Source of the DNA: Dasypus novemcinctus
Lineage: Eukaryota > Chordata > Mammalia > Cingulata > Dasypodidae
Direction: 5' to 3'
NCBI RefSeq assembly: GCF_030445035.2
Contig: NC_080702.1
Coordinates: 23,137,652-23,201,651 of the forward strand
DNA length: 64,000 nucleotides
Part shown: piece by piece, positions 12,700 to 23,951 of the stretch
How positions within the stretch are numbered: position 1 is the first letter of the stretch
Layout of the letters: each line of letters begins with the position of its first letter
Notes under the pieces: model-generated
Told to the model about the DNA's origin: nothing
What the model saw: only the letters and a program-made list of their open reading frames with translations
Database searches by the model: none
Translations under genes and position numbers: made by a program

Positions 12700-12898
12700 T
12701 GGTCCATCACTGTGGCATATTCTATTCCTCTCTTCTCCTCCTCTTGGAGCCCACAGTGACAACAAAGCTTCACTGCATTATTGATGTAGGAGGAGTTGGA
12801 GGGAGGGGGGTATATGGGAATCTATTAAAATTTTTAATGTAACATTTTGTGTGATCTATGTATCTTTTATAAAAGACAATAAAAAGTTTGCTAAAAAA
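12700..12898 (+). mobile_element. Short 5'-truncated L1 3' end nested in L1-3
   Basis: About 200 bp, the last part of it a typical L1 3' terminus (TTTTTAATGTAACATTTTGTG at 12830 onward, then ATCTATGTATCTT and an A-rich tail). It interrupts the L1-3 3' UTR, which resumes at 13337 with ATGGTCCAAAATGTAAACC. A decayed repeat of TATGGTCC lies on both sides, consistent with a target duplication. Confidence 0.65.
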
Positions 12899-12908
12899 GC
12901 ATATGATC

Positions 12909-13326
12909 AGGAAAGTGGACTTGGCCCGGTGGTTAGGGCATCTGCCTACCACATGGGAGGTCCATGGTTCAAACCCCAGGCCTCTTTCACCCATGTGGAG
13001 CTGACCCACGTGCAGCGCTGATGCACGCAAGGAGTGCCATGCCACGCAGGGGTGTCCCCCATGTAGGGGAGCCCCACGTACAAGGAATGCACCCCGTAAG
13101 GAGAGCCACCCAGTATGAAAAAGAGTGCAGCCTTCCCAGGAATGATGCCACACACACGGAGAGCTGACACAACAAGATGATGCAACAAAAAGAAACACAG
13201 ATTCCCATGCCACTGACAACAACAGAAGTGGACAAAGAACAAGCATCAAATAGACACAGAGAACAGACAACTGGGGCAGGGGGGGAGGGGAGAGAAACAA
13301 ATAAATAAATCCTAAAAAAAAAAAAA
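12909..13326 (+). mobile_element. tRNA-derived SINE (armadillo DAS type)
   Basis: The head has an A-box-like GGCCCGGTGGTTAGGGCATC and a B-box-like GGTTCAAACCCC, followed by the GC-rich body (GGAGTGCCATGCCACGCAGG, AGGGGTGTCCCCC) and a poly-A tail ending at 13326. A 10-bp target duplication with two mismatches flanks it (GCATATGATC at 12899-12908, GCGTATGGTC at 13327-13336). It sits in the tail of the small L1 fragment before it. The tRNA-like head is too diverged to be a functional tRNA. Confidence 0.92.
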
Positions 13327-15467
13327 GCGTATGGTCCAAAATGTAAACCAAAATGTAAATCATTGACCATGGTTAGTAGCTATGTTTCAATATTTGTATA
13401 CCAGTTGTAACAACCATGTCATCCACATATAAAATGCTATTAATGGGGAAGGAGGAAAAAGTGGAAGGATGTTGGGTATAGGGGAGTCCCCTGTATTTGG
13501 TACAAGACTTTTCTGTAACCTAACTTCTTTGAAACCAAAATGAAAAAAGTAAGACACTGGGGGAACAAAGAGAAGAAACCGTCACTGTACATATAGGACA
13601 ACAGATGTTACAGTGATGAAAGACAAATTTGAAAAAAATTTTAAAATGTTTTTTCATTATTTTTATCACATTTTTTATTTTTATTTAAACAATTTTAATG
13701 ATTTCTTATTTTTTAAACTATCATTATTATTTCATTTTCATATCAATTATATTTGGTTATTTTATTGGTTTCATTTTTTAACAAGTTTTGGGTTGCAGAA
13801 GGGTTATAACTGTGGCAAGGGAGGATCATTGGTTAGGGATATCAGTGATGGGGGATACATGTGGGAAACTCACCTAGGCATACATAAAAAGCATATAAAT
13901 ATGTTTAAATGTTCATGAGGCAATGACATGGTGTGTGGAGATTCACAAATAACTGAAGGAATATCCAATTCCCATGCTGGGGATCTCTTTCACATTCTCT
14001 AATGGAATAGCTAGAATCCCTTGAGTACAGGGGCAGTGACTATCAAAGGAGGATGGTCCATTGATTGGCCCTTGATGTTGATTACTGTATATATGAAACT
14101 TTACTCTTGAAATGGAAACAGTCTAGTATTATAGTTTGCCGAAGAGTTGCCTCTTGGAAGCCCTTTTTGTTGCTCATATGTGGCCTCTCTCTAAGCTAAA
14201 CTCAACATATAAATATATCACCTTTCCCCCAGCATAGGAAATGACTCCTGTGAATGAACCTCCCTGACATTGAGGGATTACTACCAAGGAACAACTAGCA
14301 TCCAAATGGGAAAAGACCTTGACCAAAATGTGGGAAAGGTAAAGAAAAATGAGTTTATATGGCTAAAAGACTTCAAGCTGAGTTGGGAGGTCATTCCAGA
14401 GATTATGCTAATGCATGCCACAGCAGGATCTCATTGACTGGAAAGCGATGTTACCAAAATAGCTGGGCTTCTCTGGGTGTTGGAGACATCTAGACACTAA
14501 AAGCAGTGTAGATAGCTCAGGAGCTTGGTGCCTTGCAAGTGGACCCTACTTTGGGGTTTGTGTTCCCCAGTGTGACAAAGATGGACTCAGCTGTCCTTCT
14601 ATATTGTACTATATAGCTAGTACTAGAGTTGTTAGGTGTTTGCCCAAGAGACTTAAATCTTTGGTCTGTCCATATGCCAGGTTGGCTCTGAATCTCAACA
14701 GAGTTGCAACACCTACTCTCTAGTCCATTGGTCTCATCCAGGAAAACTAACAAGTAGATGATTATGGACAACCACCATACCAAGGAACTGAGAGAGTTTA
14801 AAACTGCAAGAAAGTGAGCCCCATTCATAGGCCCAATGGAATCACAGCCCCATCTCAATTAGAGTTGGAGTGGACATCACCATTCCAGAATCCTCAGGAT
14901 TGTGGAATGAATTATGGACTAAAGTAGACATACTGCTCTTCTACTATAAACTTATTGGGATTCAAGCAGTGGAAGAAATTATATCACTGATGTGCAGGCA
15001 GTGTCCACTAGAGGTTCTGAGTTCTGGGAGAGGAAAAAAGAGATAATACATGAATATTTTTGGGACTTGGGAATTGTCCTGAATGACATTGCAATGACAG
15101 ATATAAGCCACTATATATCTTGCCATAACTTACAGAACTGGATGGGAGAGAGTGTAAACTACAATGTGAGCTTTAATCCATGCTTAGTGGCAATGCTCCA
15201 AAATGTGTTCATGAATTGCAATGAATGTACCACACTAATGAAGGATGTTGTTAATGTGGGAAAATGTAGGAGGTGTGGGGAACAGGGCATATGGAAATCC
15301 CTTATATTTTTAAAGTAATATTTATGTAATCTAAATATTTTCTAAAAAACTAAGTAAAAAGACTTAATAAAACAGAAACGAATAAAGGAAACAGCTAGTC
15401 AAAAATAGGAAAGGAGAATGATGTGACAAAAGCTGATACAATAAAATAAAGTTCTTTGTTATAAAAA

Positions 15468-15590
15468 ATGGGGTGTGGGGTATATGGGGAATTCTTAAAT
15501 TTTTTTATGGAACTTTTTTTGTGATCTATGTATCTTCAAAAAATACACTTAAAAATAAATAAAATAAAATTTAAAAATCTGAATACAGCC
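15468..15590 (+). mobile_element. Very short L1 3' end
   Basis: A 120-bp fragment with the typical L1 3' terminus of this lineage (GGGGTATATGGGGAATTC, then GTGATCTATGTATCTTC and an A-rich tail with AAATAAAATAAAA). No coding content. Confidence 0.7.
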
Positions 15591-15599
15591 AGGACTAAT

Positions 15600-16560
15600 G
15601 AATATGTAAATAAATGAGGACTGCTCAAATTTATTGGTTGGAGAATTCACCAGAAACCCAAAATTGTAAGACAGCGAAGTCAGCTGGTTCCAAAATAAAG
15701 CAACAGTTTGCTCATTTCCCAAAGTCCTGCCTTGTTCAGTTTCTTCTTCCCAAGATGAATATAACCTCTATTTTTCCATGCTCTTTTAAAACAGTCAATA
15801 AACAACAAAAGGACTATATTCAAGTAGTCACATCCTAATTACACAAATAAGAAAACAATCAGTGCTTCATTCTCTGGTCCACACACTGTTTATCTTCTTT
15901 GGATATGTATACCAGATAATTTCAAATTATAACCCTCAGATAATGTTGAATGTGTAAAACTATTGTGAAGAGAAATTATGAAGATTTCTTCATTCCTTTA
16001 TTCATTCAAAATTTCTTTTTGCTGCATTATATGTAGTAAAAAATATTCCACGTCATTAGGGATCCTAACACACTGTTTCTCTGTAGATAAAAGGCTGGAA
16101 TTCTTTGAAATAAATCTGGAACTGAAAATAAATGGAAGATAAATATGAACATTCTAAAAAAGCTTAGTGATGTGACAATAGTACAGCAGGTTACTGGGAT
16201 GAAGAATGCAATATGGGATTGGTAGGGGAGAAGCTATACAGTACTCTGTAGAGCAGGATAAAATGTTAATAATTACCTCTATACTTGTTTTGATATGGGG
16301 AAGTTATATGATAATTATAATAAATAGGACAGGCCAGGACACAATTTTATTGTTTCATTTGCAATTAAATCCTTCAAATATTTGAGAGAAATTAAAGGGT
16401 TTACTTTATTTTCACATACGTATTTTATTTTACTCTAAATATGTTATTGTGTAGCATAAAAAAAAGCATGAGAAAATAAAAGTTCATTAAATTTTTTTAT
16501 AAATCACATTTACTAAGGAAAGGAGACAGATGTTTACTTGTTCAGACTATTTCATTGTTA
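15600..16560. other. AT-rich sequence, nothing recognised
   Basis: No known repeat, gene or RNA could be seen here. A 74-codon open frame at 15614-15838 has no recognisable family and no coding-like composition. Confidence 0.5.
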
Positions 16561-16562
16561 AT

Positions 16563-17030
16563 ATGTGTGATGTTTAGGTTAGTATGTCAACTCAGCCAGG
16601 TAATTGCCCCCAGTGTTTTTGGTCAAGCGAGCACTGGACTAATTGTAACAAAAGGACATTTATGGACTTCAGTCACCATTGACTTTACTGCAGTGGTAAA
16701 TCATAGATAGCTGATTACAATTACATCAGTCAGGGAGATTGCCATCAGCAATGCATGACACTTTACCCCATGAGTTAAATAACTTAAAAGGGGAAGTGAT
16801 TCCAGCAGTCAGAGAGAATTTCCCAACTCATCTCTGGACAGCCAACATCTCCCAGAAACTCATCAAGGACCTTCATTGGACTTTCATTGGACTTCCTGGG
16901 TGCAGCCTACCTGCAGAACTGGATTTGTACATTCCCAGGGCCACATAAGTGACTCTGATAAAATTTCTTACTATTGACAGATATCTCTTGTTGATTCTGT
17001 TTCCTTAGAGAACCCTGATTAGTACACTAT
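16563..17030 (+). repeat. Unclassified ~465-bp interspersed repeat
   Basis: The segment has the look of a common mammalian repeat: it begins near GTGTGATGTTTAGGTTAG, contains GTCAACTCAGCCAGG, and ends with TTAGAGAACCCTGATTAG and TACAC. It resembles repeats I have seen many times in placental genomes, but I cannot name the family with confidence. It could be a solo LTR or a non-autonomous DNA element. Confidence 0.4.
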
Positions 17031-17084
17031 TTCATTATTAATATACTTTGAGGGAAGCAGGTCAAATAGATTTTTAATAAACTT

Positions 17085-17235
17085 CTAATGTTAGAACATT
17101 TTTAGACATACAGAATGTTTTGAAGATATTACCAAGTTCCCATGTATCACACACACAATTTTACCTGTTATCAACATCTTACATTAGATTGGTACACTTA
17201 TTATGATTAATGAACTAATATTGATACATTGTAAT
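17085..17235 (-). mobile_element. Old L1 3' end
   Basis: Reverse complement of an older mammalian L1 terminus, with CAAGTTCCCATGTATCAC and CATCTTACATTAGATTGGTA landmarks. A comparable fragment lies at 54140-54437. Confidence 0.6.
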
Positions 17236-17269
17236 TTAATAAAGCTTATTTTTAAGGAAAAAATAAAAA

Positions 17270-17605
17270 TTAATACACTCAGCTGACACTGTACTCAAGG
17301 AAGTAAATGTGAAAGCTTTCCTACTAAGATCAGGAACAAGATAAGGATGACCACAATCACCACTATTATTCAATATTGTACAAGAAGTTCTAGCTAGAGC
17401 AATTAGGAAAGGAAAACACTGAAATAGGGAAGGAAAAAGTAAAACTTTCACTGTTTGCAGGTGACATTATTATATACATAGAAAGTTCTGAAAAAAACTA
17501 CAACAAAACTTCTAGAGATAAAAAAATCAAGTTCAGTAAAGGGGCAGGTTATAAGATGAACACAGAAATCAGTAGCATTTCTGTATATTATCTCAGGATG
17601 AGACA
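17270..17605 (+). pseudogene. Old L1 ORF2 reverse transcriptase fragment
   Basis: Plus-strand remnant around the RT catalytic core. AGATCAGGAACAAGATAAGG and the following bases match the R-Q-G-C-P-L-S-P block in degraded form, and CTGTTTGCAGGTGACATTAT encodes LFAGDI where the family has LFADD, so one catalytic Asp is replaced by Gly. The fragment is about 110 codons and belongs to an older L1 than those at the ends of the window. Confidence 0.75.
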
Positions 17606-17689
17606 GCAAATAAGTGGCTCAAATTTTCATTCCTGCAAGTTCCATTACTTTTCTATGTATGCTTTCAAATTCTTTGTGCTCACCCACTA

Positions 17690-18925
17690 TCTTCTTTTTC
17701 TTATTTTTTGTTTCTTTGAAAGATATTTAGATTATGTAAGTGTTACATAAAAAATATAGGGGATTCCCATATGACCTGTTCCCACACTTCCCACCTTTGC
17801 TCCTAATAACAACTTCCATTAGCATGGTACCTTCATTGTAATTGATAAACACATTTTAAGCATTACCACTAAGCATTAATTATAGTTTACATTGTAATTT
17901 ACACTCTCTCCCACCCAATTCTGTAGGTTATGGCAAGATATATAATGGCCAGTATTTGTCATTGCAATGTCATTCCGGACAATTCCCAAACCCCAAAAAA
18001 GCCACTGTGTTACACTTGTTTGCCTTCTCCTTGTCCTCAAAACCTCCAGTGACCACTGCCTCCATATCAATAATATAATTTTTGCCATTGTTAGAATCTT
18101 AATAACTTTATAGTAGAATATCATTAAGTCCACTCTAGTCCATAGTTCATTCCCCAATCCTGAAGATTCTGGGATGGTGATGCGTACTCCCCCTCTAACT
18201 GTGAGGGATCTTCAGTCCCACATGGCTGATGGATGGGACTCTATTGGTTGCAGTTGTAGGCTCTCGTCATTCCTTGGTATGGTGGTTGTTCATTATTACC
18301 TCCTTGTTAGTTGTCAAGATAGAGTCCAATGAACAGGGGAGTAGGTAATGCAACTCCTTTGAGGCTCAGGGCCCAGCTGGATGGCACTTGGAAAGTCAAA
18401 ATACTAAAGTCTCCTTGATGTACACCTACCAACACTAGCACTGACTATAAGTTCAAATAGAAATGACTGAAGAGACATGTGGAAGGCAAAAACAACTGTT
18501 TCCAATTCTGTCACACAGGGGGAGCACAAACCCTGAAGTAGGACCAACTGGCAAGGCACCAAACTCATGAGCTATCAACCCCTCCATATGCCTGGGTGTC
18601 TCCAGAGCCCCCAGGAGTCCCACTATTAGGGGTTGTGTGTAATTTCTCAGTCAATGAGATCTTGCTGGAACTTGTATAAGTATAACCTCTGGAATGACCT
18701 GCCAACTCACCCTGGAGCCTCTTAGATATATAAATTCATCATTGTCTTTACTTTTTCCTCCTTTTGGTCAAGGGCTTTTTCCAGTTGCATTTCTAGTTGG
18801 TGCTTGGTAGTAATTCTACACTGCCAGGGAGATTCATCTTTGGGAGTTAGGTCCCATGCTGGGGGATAGTTATTGCATTTATATGCTGAGTTTAACTTAG
18901 AGAGAGGCCACATTTGAGCACTGCT
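17690..18925 (-). mobile_element. 5'-truncated L1, 3' UTR only
   Basis: Reverse-complement L1 3' UTR: terminal block at 17690-17760 (ATAAAAAATATAGGGGATTC), then the central 3' UTR, ending with GAGGCCACATTTGAGCAC. The same order of landmarks is found at 54438-55680 in the young copy. The frame antisense to the element that is open in other copies is closed by several stops here (18200-18600). Confidence 0.75.
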
Positions 18926-19200
18926 GCGCCACATGGGTAATAGTTTACATTGTAGTTTACACTCTCCCCCAGTACATTCACTGGGTTATGGCAGGATCTA
19001 TGTCCAGCAATGTCCCTGCAATATCATTTAGGAAAATTCCTAGACCTGAAAATGCCTCCACATCTCATCTCTTCTTCCCTCTCCCTGCCCTCAGCAAGTA
19101 CCGTGGCAACTTTCTCCACATCTAATGTAACATGTTTCATGATACATGTATCTTCAATAAAATACAATTTAGAAAAAATAAATAATTTAAATAAATTTTA
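18926..19200 (+). mobile_element. 5'-inverted (twin-primed) L1 3' end
   Basis: The last 80 bp (19121-19200) are the L1 3' terminus in plus orientation with its A-rich tail, while 18926-19120 are upstream 3' UTR sequence in minus orientation (TAGTTTACACTCTCCCCCAG, then CTCATCTCTTCTTCCCTCTC). An inverted 5' segment joined to a sense 3' segment is the signature of twin priming. Confidence 0.65.
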
Positions 19201-19204
19201 AAAA

Positions 19205-22200
19205 GAAAGAAAATTATCACTGCTTTGCAATTTAAATTTCCTTTTCAGAATATTAAATTGATTAATTACAAAATACATGAGTGCCCATTATTAGCTTGGT
19301 CCTAATTCTGTTCTATCAAGAAGAGAAGCATGTTTTCTCTACAGCACTAATTGGTTCTTTTCCTAAGGGAAAGGCAGCATAATATAAATAAAAGAACAAA
19401 TTCTGATGTAAACTATCTTTATAAGTGAGGTGTTTGTTTTTCTTTACTAATGCATTTTTGTTGATTGAATCATTTTACTTTCTTCTTGTTGAAACCTCCT
19501 ATTAATGAAATCTCTGAGATGGAGAGAGAAAATCTTTGCTAAATTCTGGATTATCTAAGCTGAAGGAAACAAGAAGATGTTTGTAAAGATATTAATAAGG
19601 TGTGAAAATTTATACATTTAAGAAACTAATTAATACCAAATATTAATTAGGTAAAGTATGTATTTGAGTGGTATTAGAATGGATGAATAAATAAATACAT
19701 GAAATCAGTTTAAACCTAAAATGTGTGCATACTCACAAAGGTGTCCAAAATATTTGTATGTAAATTTATGATGTATCTAAGTCATAAGTCTGAGATATGT
19801 ACCTTGAATTATATTTATTAGATAATTGGGTCCATTTATCTAATAGTCAACAAGTGTATCACAAAGCAGGTGGTGAGAGTAACTTCTAAAAGGGCTTTTT
19901 TTATTCCTGTAGTTTATCAGCTTCAGACTATTGAGTTAAAAAGGAAGATGGATTAACTCTTCTTTACAATATATTTTAAAAGACAACTCCACAGCCTAAT
20001 TTTCTAAGAAAATTTAAATGTTGTATTTCCTTGATACTAATGTATTAAATAAATTATGTTTTGAATTACTTTAAGTTCTAAGATCTATCAATGGTAATTT
20101 TGCTTAATGAAATCATATTCTTTTTCTATATATACAGTGGATACTTCAATTACCTGTTTGCTACAGAGAGAAGCTGCATATATAGTAAATTTGCCTTCAA
20201 CCATATGTACAAGTGTAAGTCACACAGTTAATATAAGAAAGTTTAATTCCTGGTTAATTTCCAACATAAAGCTAATCTGACCTGGATTTCACTTGCTGTG
20301 GTTCCTCATTCATGTTCAGTTGTTTATGACTTTGAAAAACACTGACTTCAACATGTATGATTCATGTGCTCACATGCTTATTTTTACATCAGGTAATCTC
20401 ACAAAGTAGGTAGAGAGATTGCATTATATAAAGGCTTTTCTGTTTCTAGAGTGTATAAACTTTCAATCATTAGAGCTATTAAGGAACACTATAGAACCTT
20501 TATTCGTGAATATATTATTAATGAAAATATCACTCCTCTTTTTCTAATTACATAGGCAAATACTTGGGTTTTATTTTGCTTCATTCAAAAAAAGGTGTTT
20601 GTTAATATAAATTCTATCCCTATAAATTCTCCATTTTTATATGCTAAGAACATAGCTTTGATTTAAGAAATTTAAATATTCAAGTGTTAATTTTAAGGAA
20701 AATGTATTGAAAATTTTTCATAATACACATTAATCAAGTAGCCTGCTGTAGAATACACCAGGGTATTTTTTATCAAATTATTGACTTATTACTTGTAATC
20801 CTTATTTATAAAAAAATAAGTCAAATTAGTAAGTGAGAGTATACAGGAAAGTAAGTACTTAAAATGAAATTTGTATTTACTGTTCCAAATATTAATGTTT
20901 CTTTTAATAAAATATGCCCTTAATTTCTTAAAGTCACTATTATCCTTTCAAAATTTTTAAAATAAAAATACTTTGTACAGTCTTGAATATTTGAGAATTT
21001 GTGGATTAGCACAGCAGATTTTTTTGCTTCAATATTTATTCAATTATTTAACAAATTTTTGTTATTGAATAATATTATCTAAGCATTTTGTGCTTAGTAT
21101 AACGTGTATTTTCAAGAGCATAGTGAAAAATATTTCATTTTTTCTCAATTTGGACGCATAGCTGGTGCTATATAAGGAAAGGAAAGGATAGTATTAATAA
21201 TAGTGATTTTAAGGAAATCATAAAAACATTTTCCAGTTAATCTCAGCAATTCTTAATGACATCTTTCTGGAAGAGAAAACACTTGGCTAAACACAATGAT
21301 TCCATTGTTTAAAGAAACTATAATGTTACAAATACTTTGCATTATGTATGCTGCACATTTTATCTAAGCCAATAAATCATTAAGAATTTCTGTCATGTAG
21401 AAGAAAGGATGGATGGGAAGTATTGTAAGGGAACCACAGAAATTGACATTGCATTTGATTTTCTAAAAAAAAAATTGTTTGAACTTTTTTATCATGTGTG
21501 TATGGTATTTCTAAAAGAGACACAATTAGTTTTTAAAGTTACTAAATATCTACATATGTATCAATTTGCACACCTTCAACTATATTAAATTAGTTTGGTA
21601 AATAATAAGTATTGTGACATATGGGAAATCATGGTATATTGGAATGTAATTTAAAAATTAAGGAAGAATAGATAAGACCAATATGTGCTAGCATGTATAA
21701 ATTTGAAACCTTGTATGGACAAATATTTAAATTTACAGGGACAGAGAATTGAAACTATATGCAAATGTTCCTGAAACTCTTAGGGATCACATTCAGATTT
21801 TATTTCAATTATATAGGCTAAAATTATTTTGTATTAAAATACATTATTAAGAAGATAGCATGTTACTACTCATGTTTAAATGATTATGATTTTGAAGTTA
21901 TAGGGCATTCTCATATTTATTCCTTTATATTTGAGACACTTTGTCAGACTTGGTAACAAACCATTCTTTCACTGAAGAATTGTTTCTATCTTTTATTAAG
22001 TGCCTGCTATTTGCTAACAGTGATTAAAATTCACATTCCATTGAATAATACGCAGTTCCTACCTTCAAGGTACTTAGTGTTGAGATATGTATAAAAATGT
22101 ATATCTTGAGATAATACAAGGCAGAAAAAGTTACCTGCCTAAGGAGATGTGGGAAATGGATCATCAGCTTTCACTGAAGAGAGAAATTCCAAACTCTCCT

Positions 22201-22460
22201 GAAGGAGCAGGTAAAACAACTGTTTCAATATGAAGGTGACACTTTAAATGTCACCTGCCTGTTAAGGATCTGAGTGAATATACCAAGAAATATCATAAAC
22301 GTATGTTTTGTTTTTAATCATTAGTTCTCATAATTGAAATAAAATAGCAGTGCAAGAATTCATCAACATCACTGGAACTATTTGCCAGGTGCTTCACATC
22401 ACTAGGGTCCTAAGTATTTATTATTATTATTATCTTAACCTTTGTTGGTTTAACTATCTT
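19205..22460. other. 3.2 kb AT-rich sequence, nothing recognised
   Basis: Strongly AT-rich throughout, with no open frame of note, no clear repeat family and no RNA gene. It lies upstream of the olfactory receptor gene. Such genes usually have one or more short untranslated 5' exons several kilobases upstream, so a promoter and first exon may lie here, but none can be picked out by eye. Confidence 0.5.
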
Positions 22461-22463
22461 CAG
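22461..22463 (+). promoter_or_regulatory. Candidate 3' splice site of the olfactory receptor coding exon
   Basis: A CAG preceded by the pyrimidine-rich TTTAACTATCTT lies 23 bases before the start codon. Olfactory receptor coding regions are usually one exon spliced to upstream untranslated exons, and this position and sequence fit that pattern. Confidence 0.5.
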
Positions 22464-22486
22464 AAAGACCCTTGTGGAGAGAAGAG

Positions 22487-23434
22487 ATGGACATCACCAA
22501 TCTCACCACCGTGACTGAGTTTGTCCTCATAGGGCTCTCTGATCTCCCTGAGGTACGCTACCCTCTCTTTGTGGTTTTTGCCCTCATCTATCAGGTCACC
22601 TTAGTGGGAAACGGTGCCATTCTCCTTGCCATCGGGACTGAGAAAAAGCTGCGCACACCCATGTACTACTTCTTGGCAAATTTGTCCCTCTTAGACATAT
22701 TCTGTCCATCAGCTACTGTTCCAAAGATGCTTGAGAACCTCCTGACTGAGAAGCAAAGCATTTCTTTTATTGGGTGTGCTTTGCAACTTTATTTTTTGGT
22801 GGCCCTGGCGGGCACCGAGGTCTTCCTTCTTGCTGTCATGGCTTATGACCGGTATGTGGCCATCTGTTTTCCCCTTCGTTACACCCTCATCATGACCAAG
22901 GTACGCTGTGTCCAGCTGACTGCTGGAACCTGGGCAGCAGGGTTCCTCAATTCCCTTCTGCACACGGTCTTCACGTTCCGCCTGTCTTTCTGTAAATCCA
23001 ATCGTGTTAACCAGTATTATTGTGATATCCCGCCAGTGGTGGCCCTCTCCTGCTCTTCCACATATGTGGCAGAGATGGTTGTTTTAGTAGCAGGAGGTGT
23101 CTTGGGGATCAGTGCCTTTCTGATCACCTTTATCTCTTATATCTACATTATATCTGCCATCCTAAAGATCCAGTCAGCTGAAGGGAAGCGCAAAGCCTTC
23201 TCCACATGCGCCTCCCACCTCCTTGTGGTCTGTTTGTTTTATGGCACAACCACATTTACCTATGTCCGTCCTTCCTCCAGTCAACACTCCCCAGCCAGAG
23301 ACAGGCTCATCTCAATGTTGTATGGAGTTATCACCCCAATGTTGAATCCCATCATCTACAGCTTGAGAAACACAGATGTTAAGGGAGCACTCAGAAAGAT
23401 TCTATGCCATAAAACATGTTTACAGCTCAAATAA
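22487..23434 (+). CDS. Olfactory receptor, class II, intact, 315 aa
   Basis: Seven-transmembrane odorant receptor of the olfactory neuron membrane, which signals through G-olf and adenylate cyclase. The ATG at 22487 was chosen because it has a purine at -3 and G at +4 and gives the usual MDITNLT start; the frame is open a little further upstream but only from non-ATG codons. Visible landmarks (residues from this Met): N-glycosylation site N5-L-T7; TM1 GN at 41-42; PMYYFLANLSLLDI at 58-71; C97 and C179 for the conserved disulfide; MAYDRYVAIC at 118-127 ending TM3; KAFSTCASHL at 236-245 in TM6; PMLNPIIYSLRN at 284-295 in TM7; stop after LQLK. Length is typical. The usual H before TPMY is R here. 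The class II type is clear; the subfamily is not, although WAAGFLNSLLHT and YCDIPP resemble family 5V members as I remember them. GC content is well above that of its surroundings. It looks functional, and it stands alone in this window. Confidence 0.96.
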   Translation: MDITNLTTVTEFVLIGLSDLPEVRYPLFVVFALIYQVTLVGNGAILLAIGTEKKLRTPMYYFLANLSLLDIFCPSATVPKMLENLLTEKQSISFIGCALQLYFLVALAGTEVFLLAVMAYDRYVAICFPLRYTLIMTKVRCVQLTAGTWAAGFLNSLLHTVFTFRLSFCKSNRVNQYYCDIPPVVALSCSSTYVAEMVVLVAGGVLGISAFLITFISYIYIISAILKIQSAEGKRKAFSTCASHLLVVCLFYGTTTFTYVRPSSSQHSPARDRLISMLYGVITPMLNPIIYSLRNTDVKGALRKILCHKTCLQLK

Positions 23435-23532
23435 TATTTACAAAATTACATAATTTGCACGACACTTAGATTGAATTCATAGGAATAATTGGAGAATTCA
23501 TGGAAAGAACGGGTCTATTTAGATACCTATCT

Positions 23533-23938
23533 AGAATATCTGTTCACGAACTATTGTGATTAGTAATCGAATAAAAGGTAGCATTGATGTGGAGAAAGTG
23601 GCCATGGTAGCTGCTGAGGGTAGCGAGTGGGAAGAAGAGATGTGATGTGAGGGCATTTTCAGGACTTGAAGTTGTCCTAGGTGGTGCCGCAGGGACAGTT
23701 ATCGGACATTGTATGTCCTCCCATGGCCCACTGGGTAGACTGGGGGAGAGTGTAAACTATAATGTGGACCATTGACCATGTGGTACAGCAGTGCTCAGAG
23801 ATGCATTCACCAAGCGCAATGAACATCCCATGATGATGGAGGAGGTTGTTGTTATGAGAGGAGTGGGGTGAGGGGGTGGGAGGTATAGGGGACCTCATAG
23901 TTTTTGAATGTAACATTAAAAAAAATAAAGACAAAAAA
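23533..23938 (+). mobile_element. 5'-truncated L1 3' end just downstream of the olfactory receptor gene
   Basis: A 406-bp L1 3' UTR copy with a terminal TGTAACATTAAAAAAAATAA tail. A 13-bp target duplication with one mismatch flanks it: TAGATACCTATCT at 23520-23532 and TAGATACCTGTCT at 23939-23951. It begins 98 bases after the receptor's stop codon and includes an AATAAA at 23570-23575, so it probably lies in the receptor's 3' UTR or supplies a polyadenylation site. Confidence 0.9.
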
Positions 23939-23951
23939 TAGATACCTGTCT

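Larger units (their letters stand above)
11400..15350 (+). mobile_element. LINE-1 element L1-3, ORF2 mostly deleted, long 3' UTR
   Basis: Plus-strand L1 remnant. From 11405 to about 11935 it carries part of the RT region in degraded form (AGCCCAGGAACAGATGGCTT, then the block equivalent to residues around NVIHHINR). It then jumps straight to 3' UTR sequence at about 11950, so the RT core and the C-terminal domain are gone. The 3' UTR continues, interrupted at 12700-13336, to the terminal block near 15300-15350 (TAATATTTATGTAATCTAAATA). It is one of the older copies, judged by its divergence. Confidence 0.78.

Noticed and set aside
12915..12985. tRNA-like sequence with A and B boxes (also at 28015-28090 and 45765-45830)
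   Set aside because: Part of a SINE. The boxes are kept, but the stems do not support a cloverleaf and the body, tail and target duplications show a retroposon.
12770..13363. Open frame of 197 codons on the minus strand, with others at 27486-28124 and 45814-46257
   Set aside because: These cover the SINE copies and are open by chance in a GC-rich repeat; the same chance frames occur in each copy.
22472..22486. Upstream extension of the olfactory receptor frame by five codons
   Set aside because: It would need a non-ATG start; the ATG at 22487 has a good context and gives the usual receptor N-terminus.
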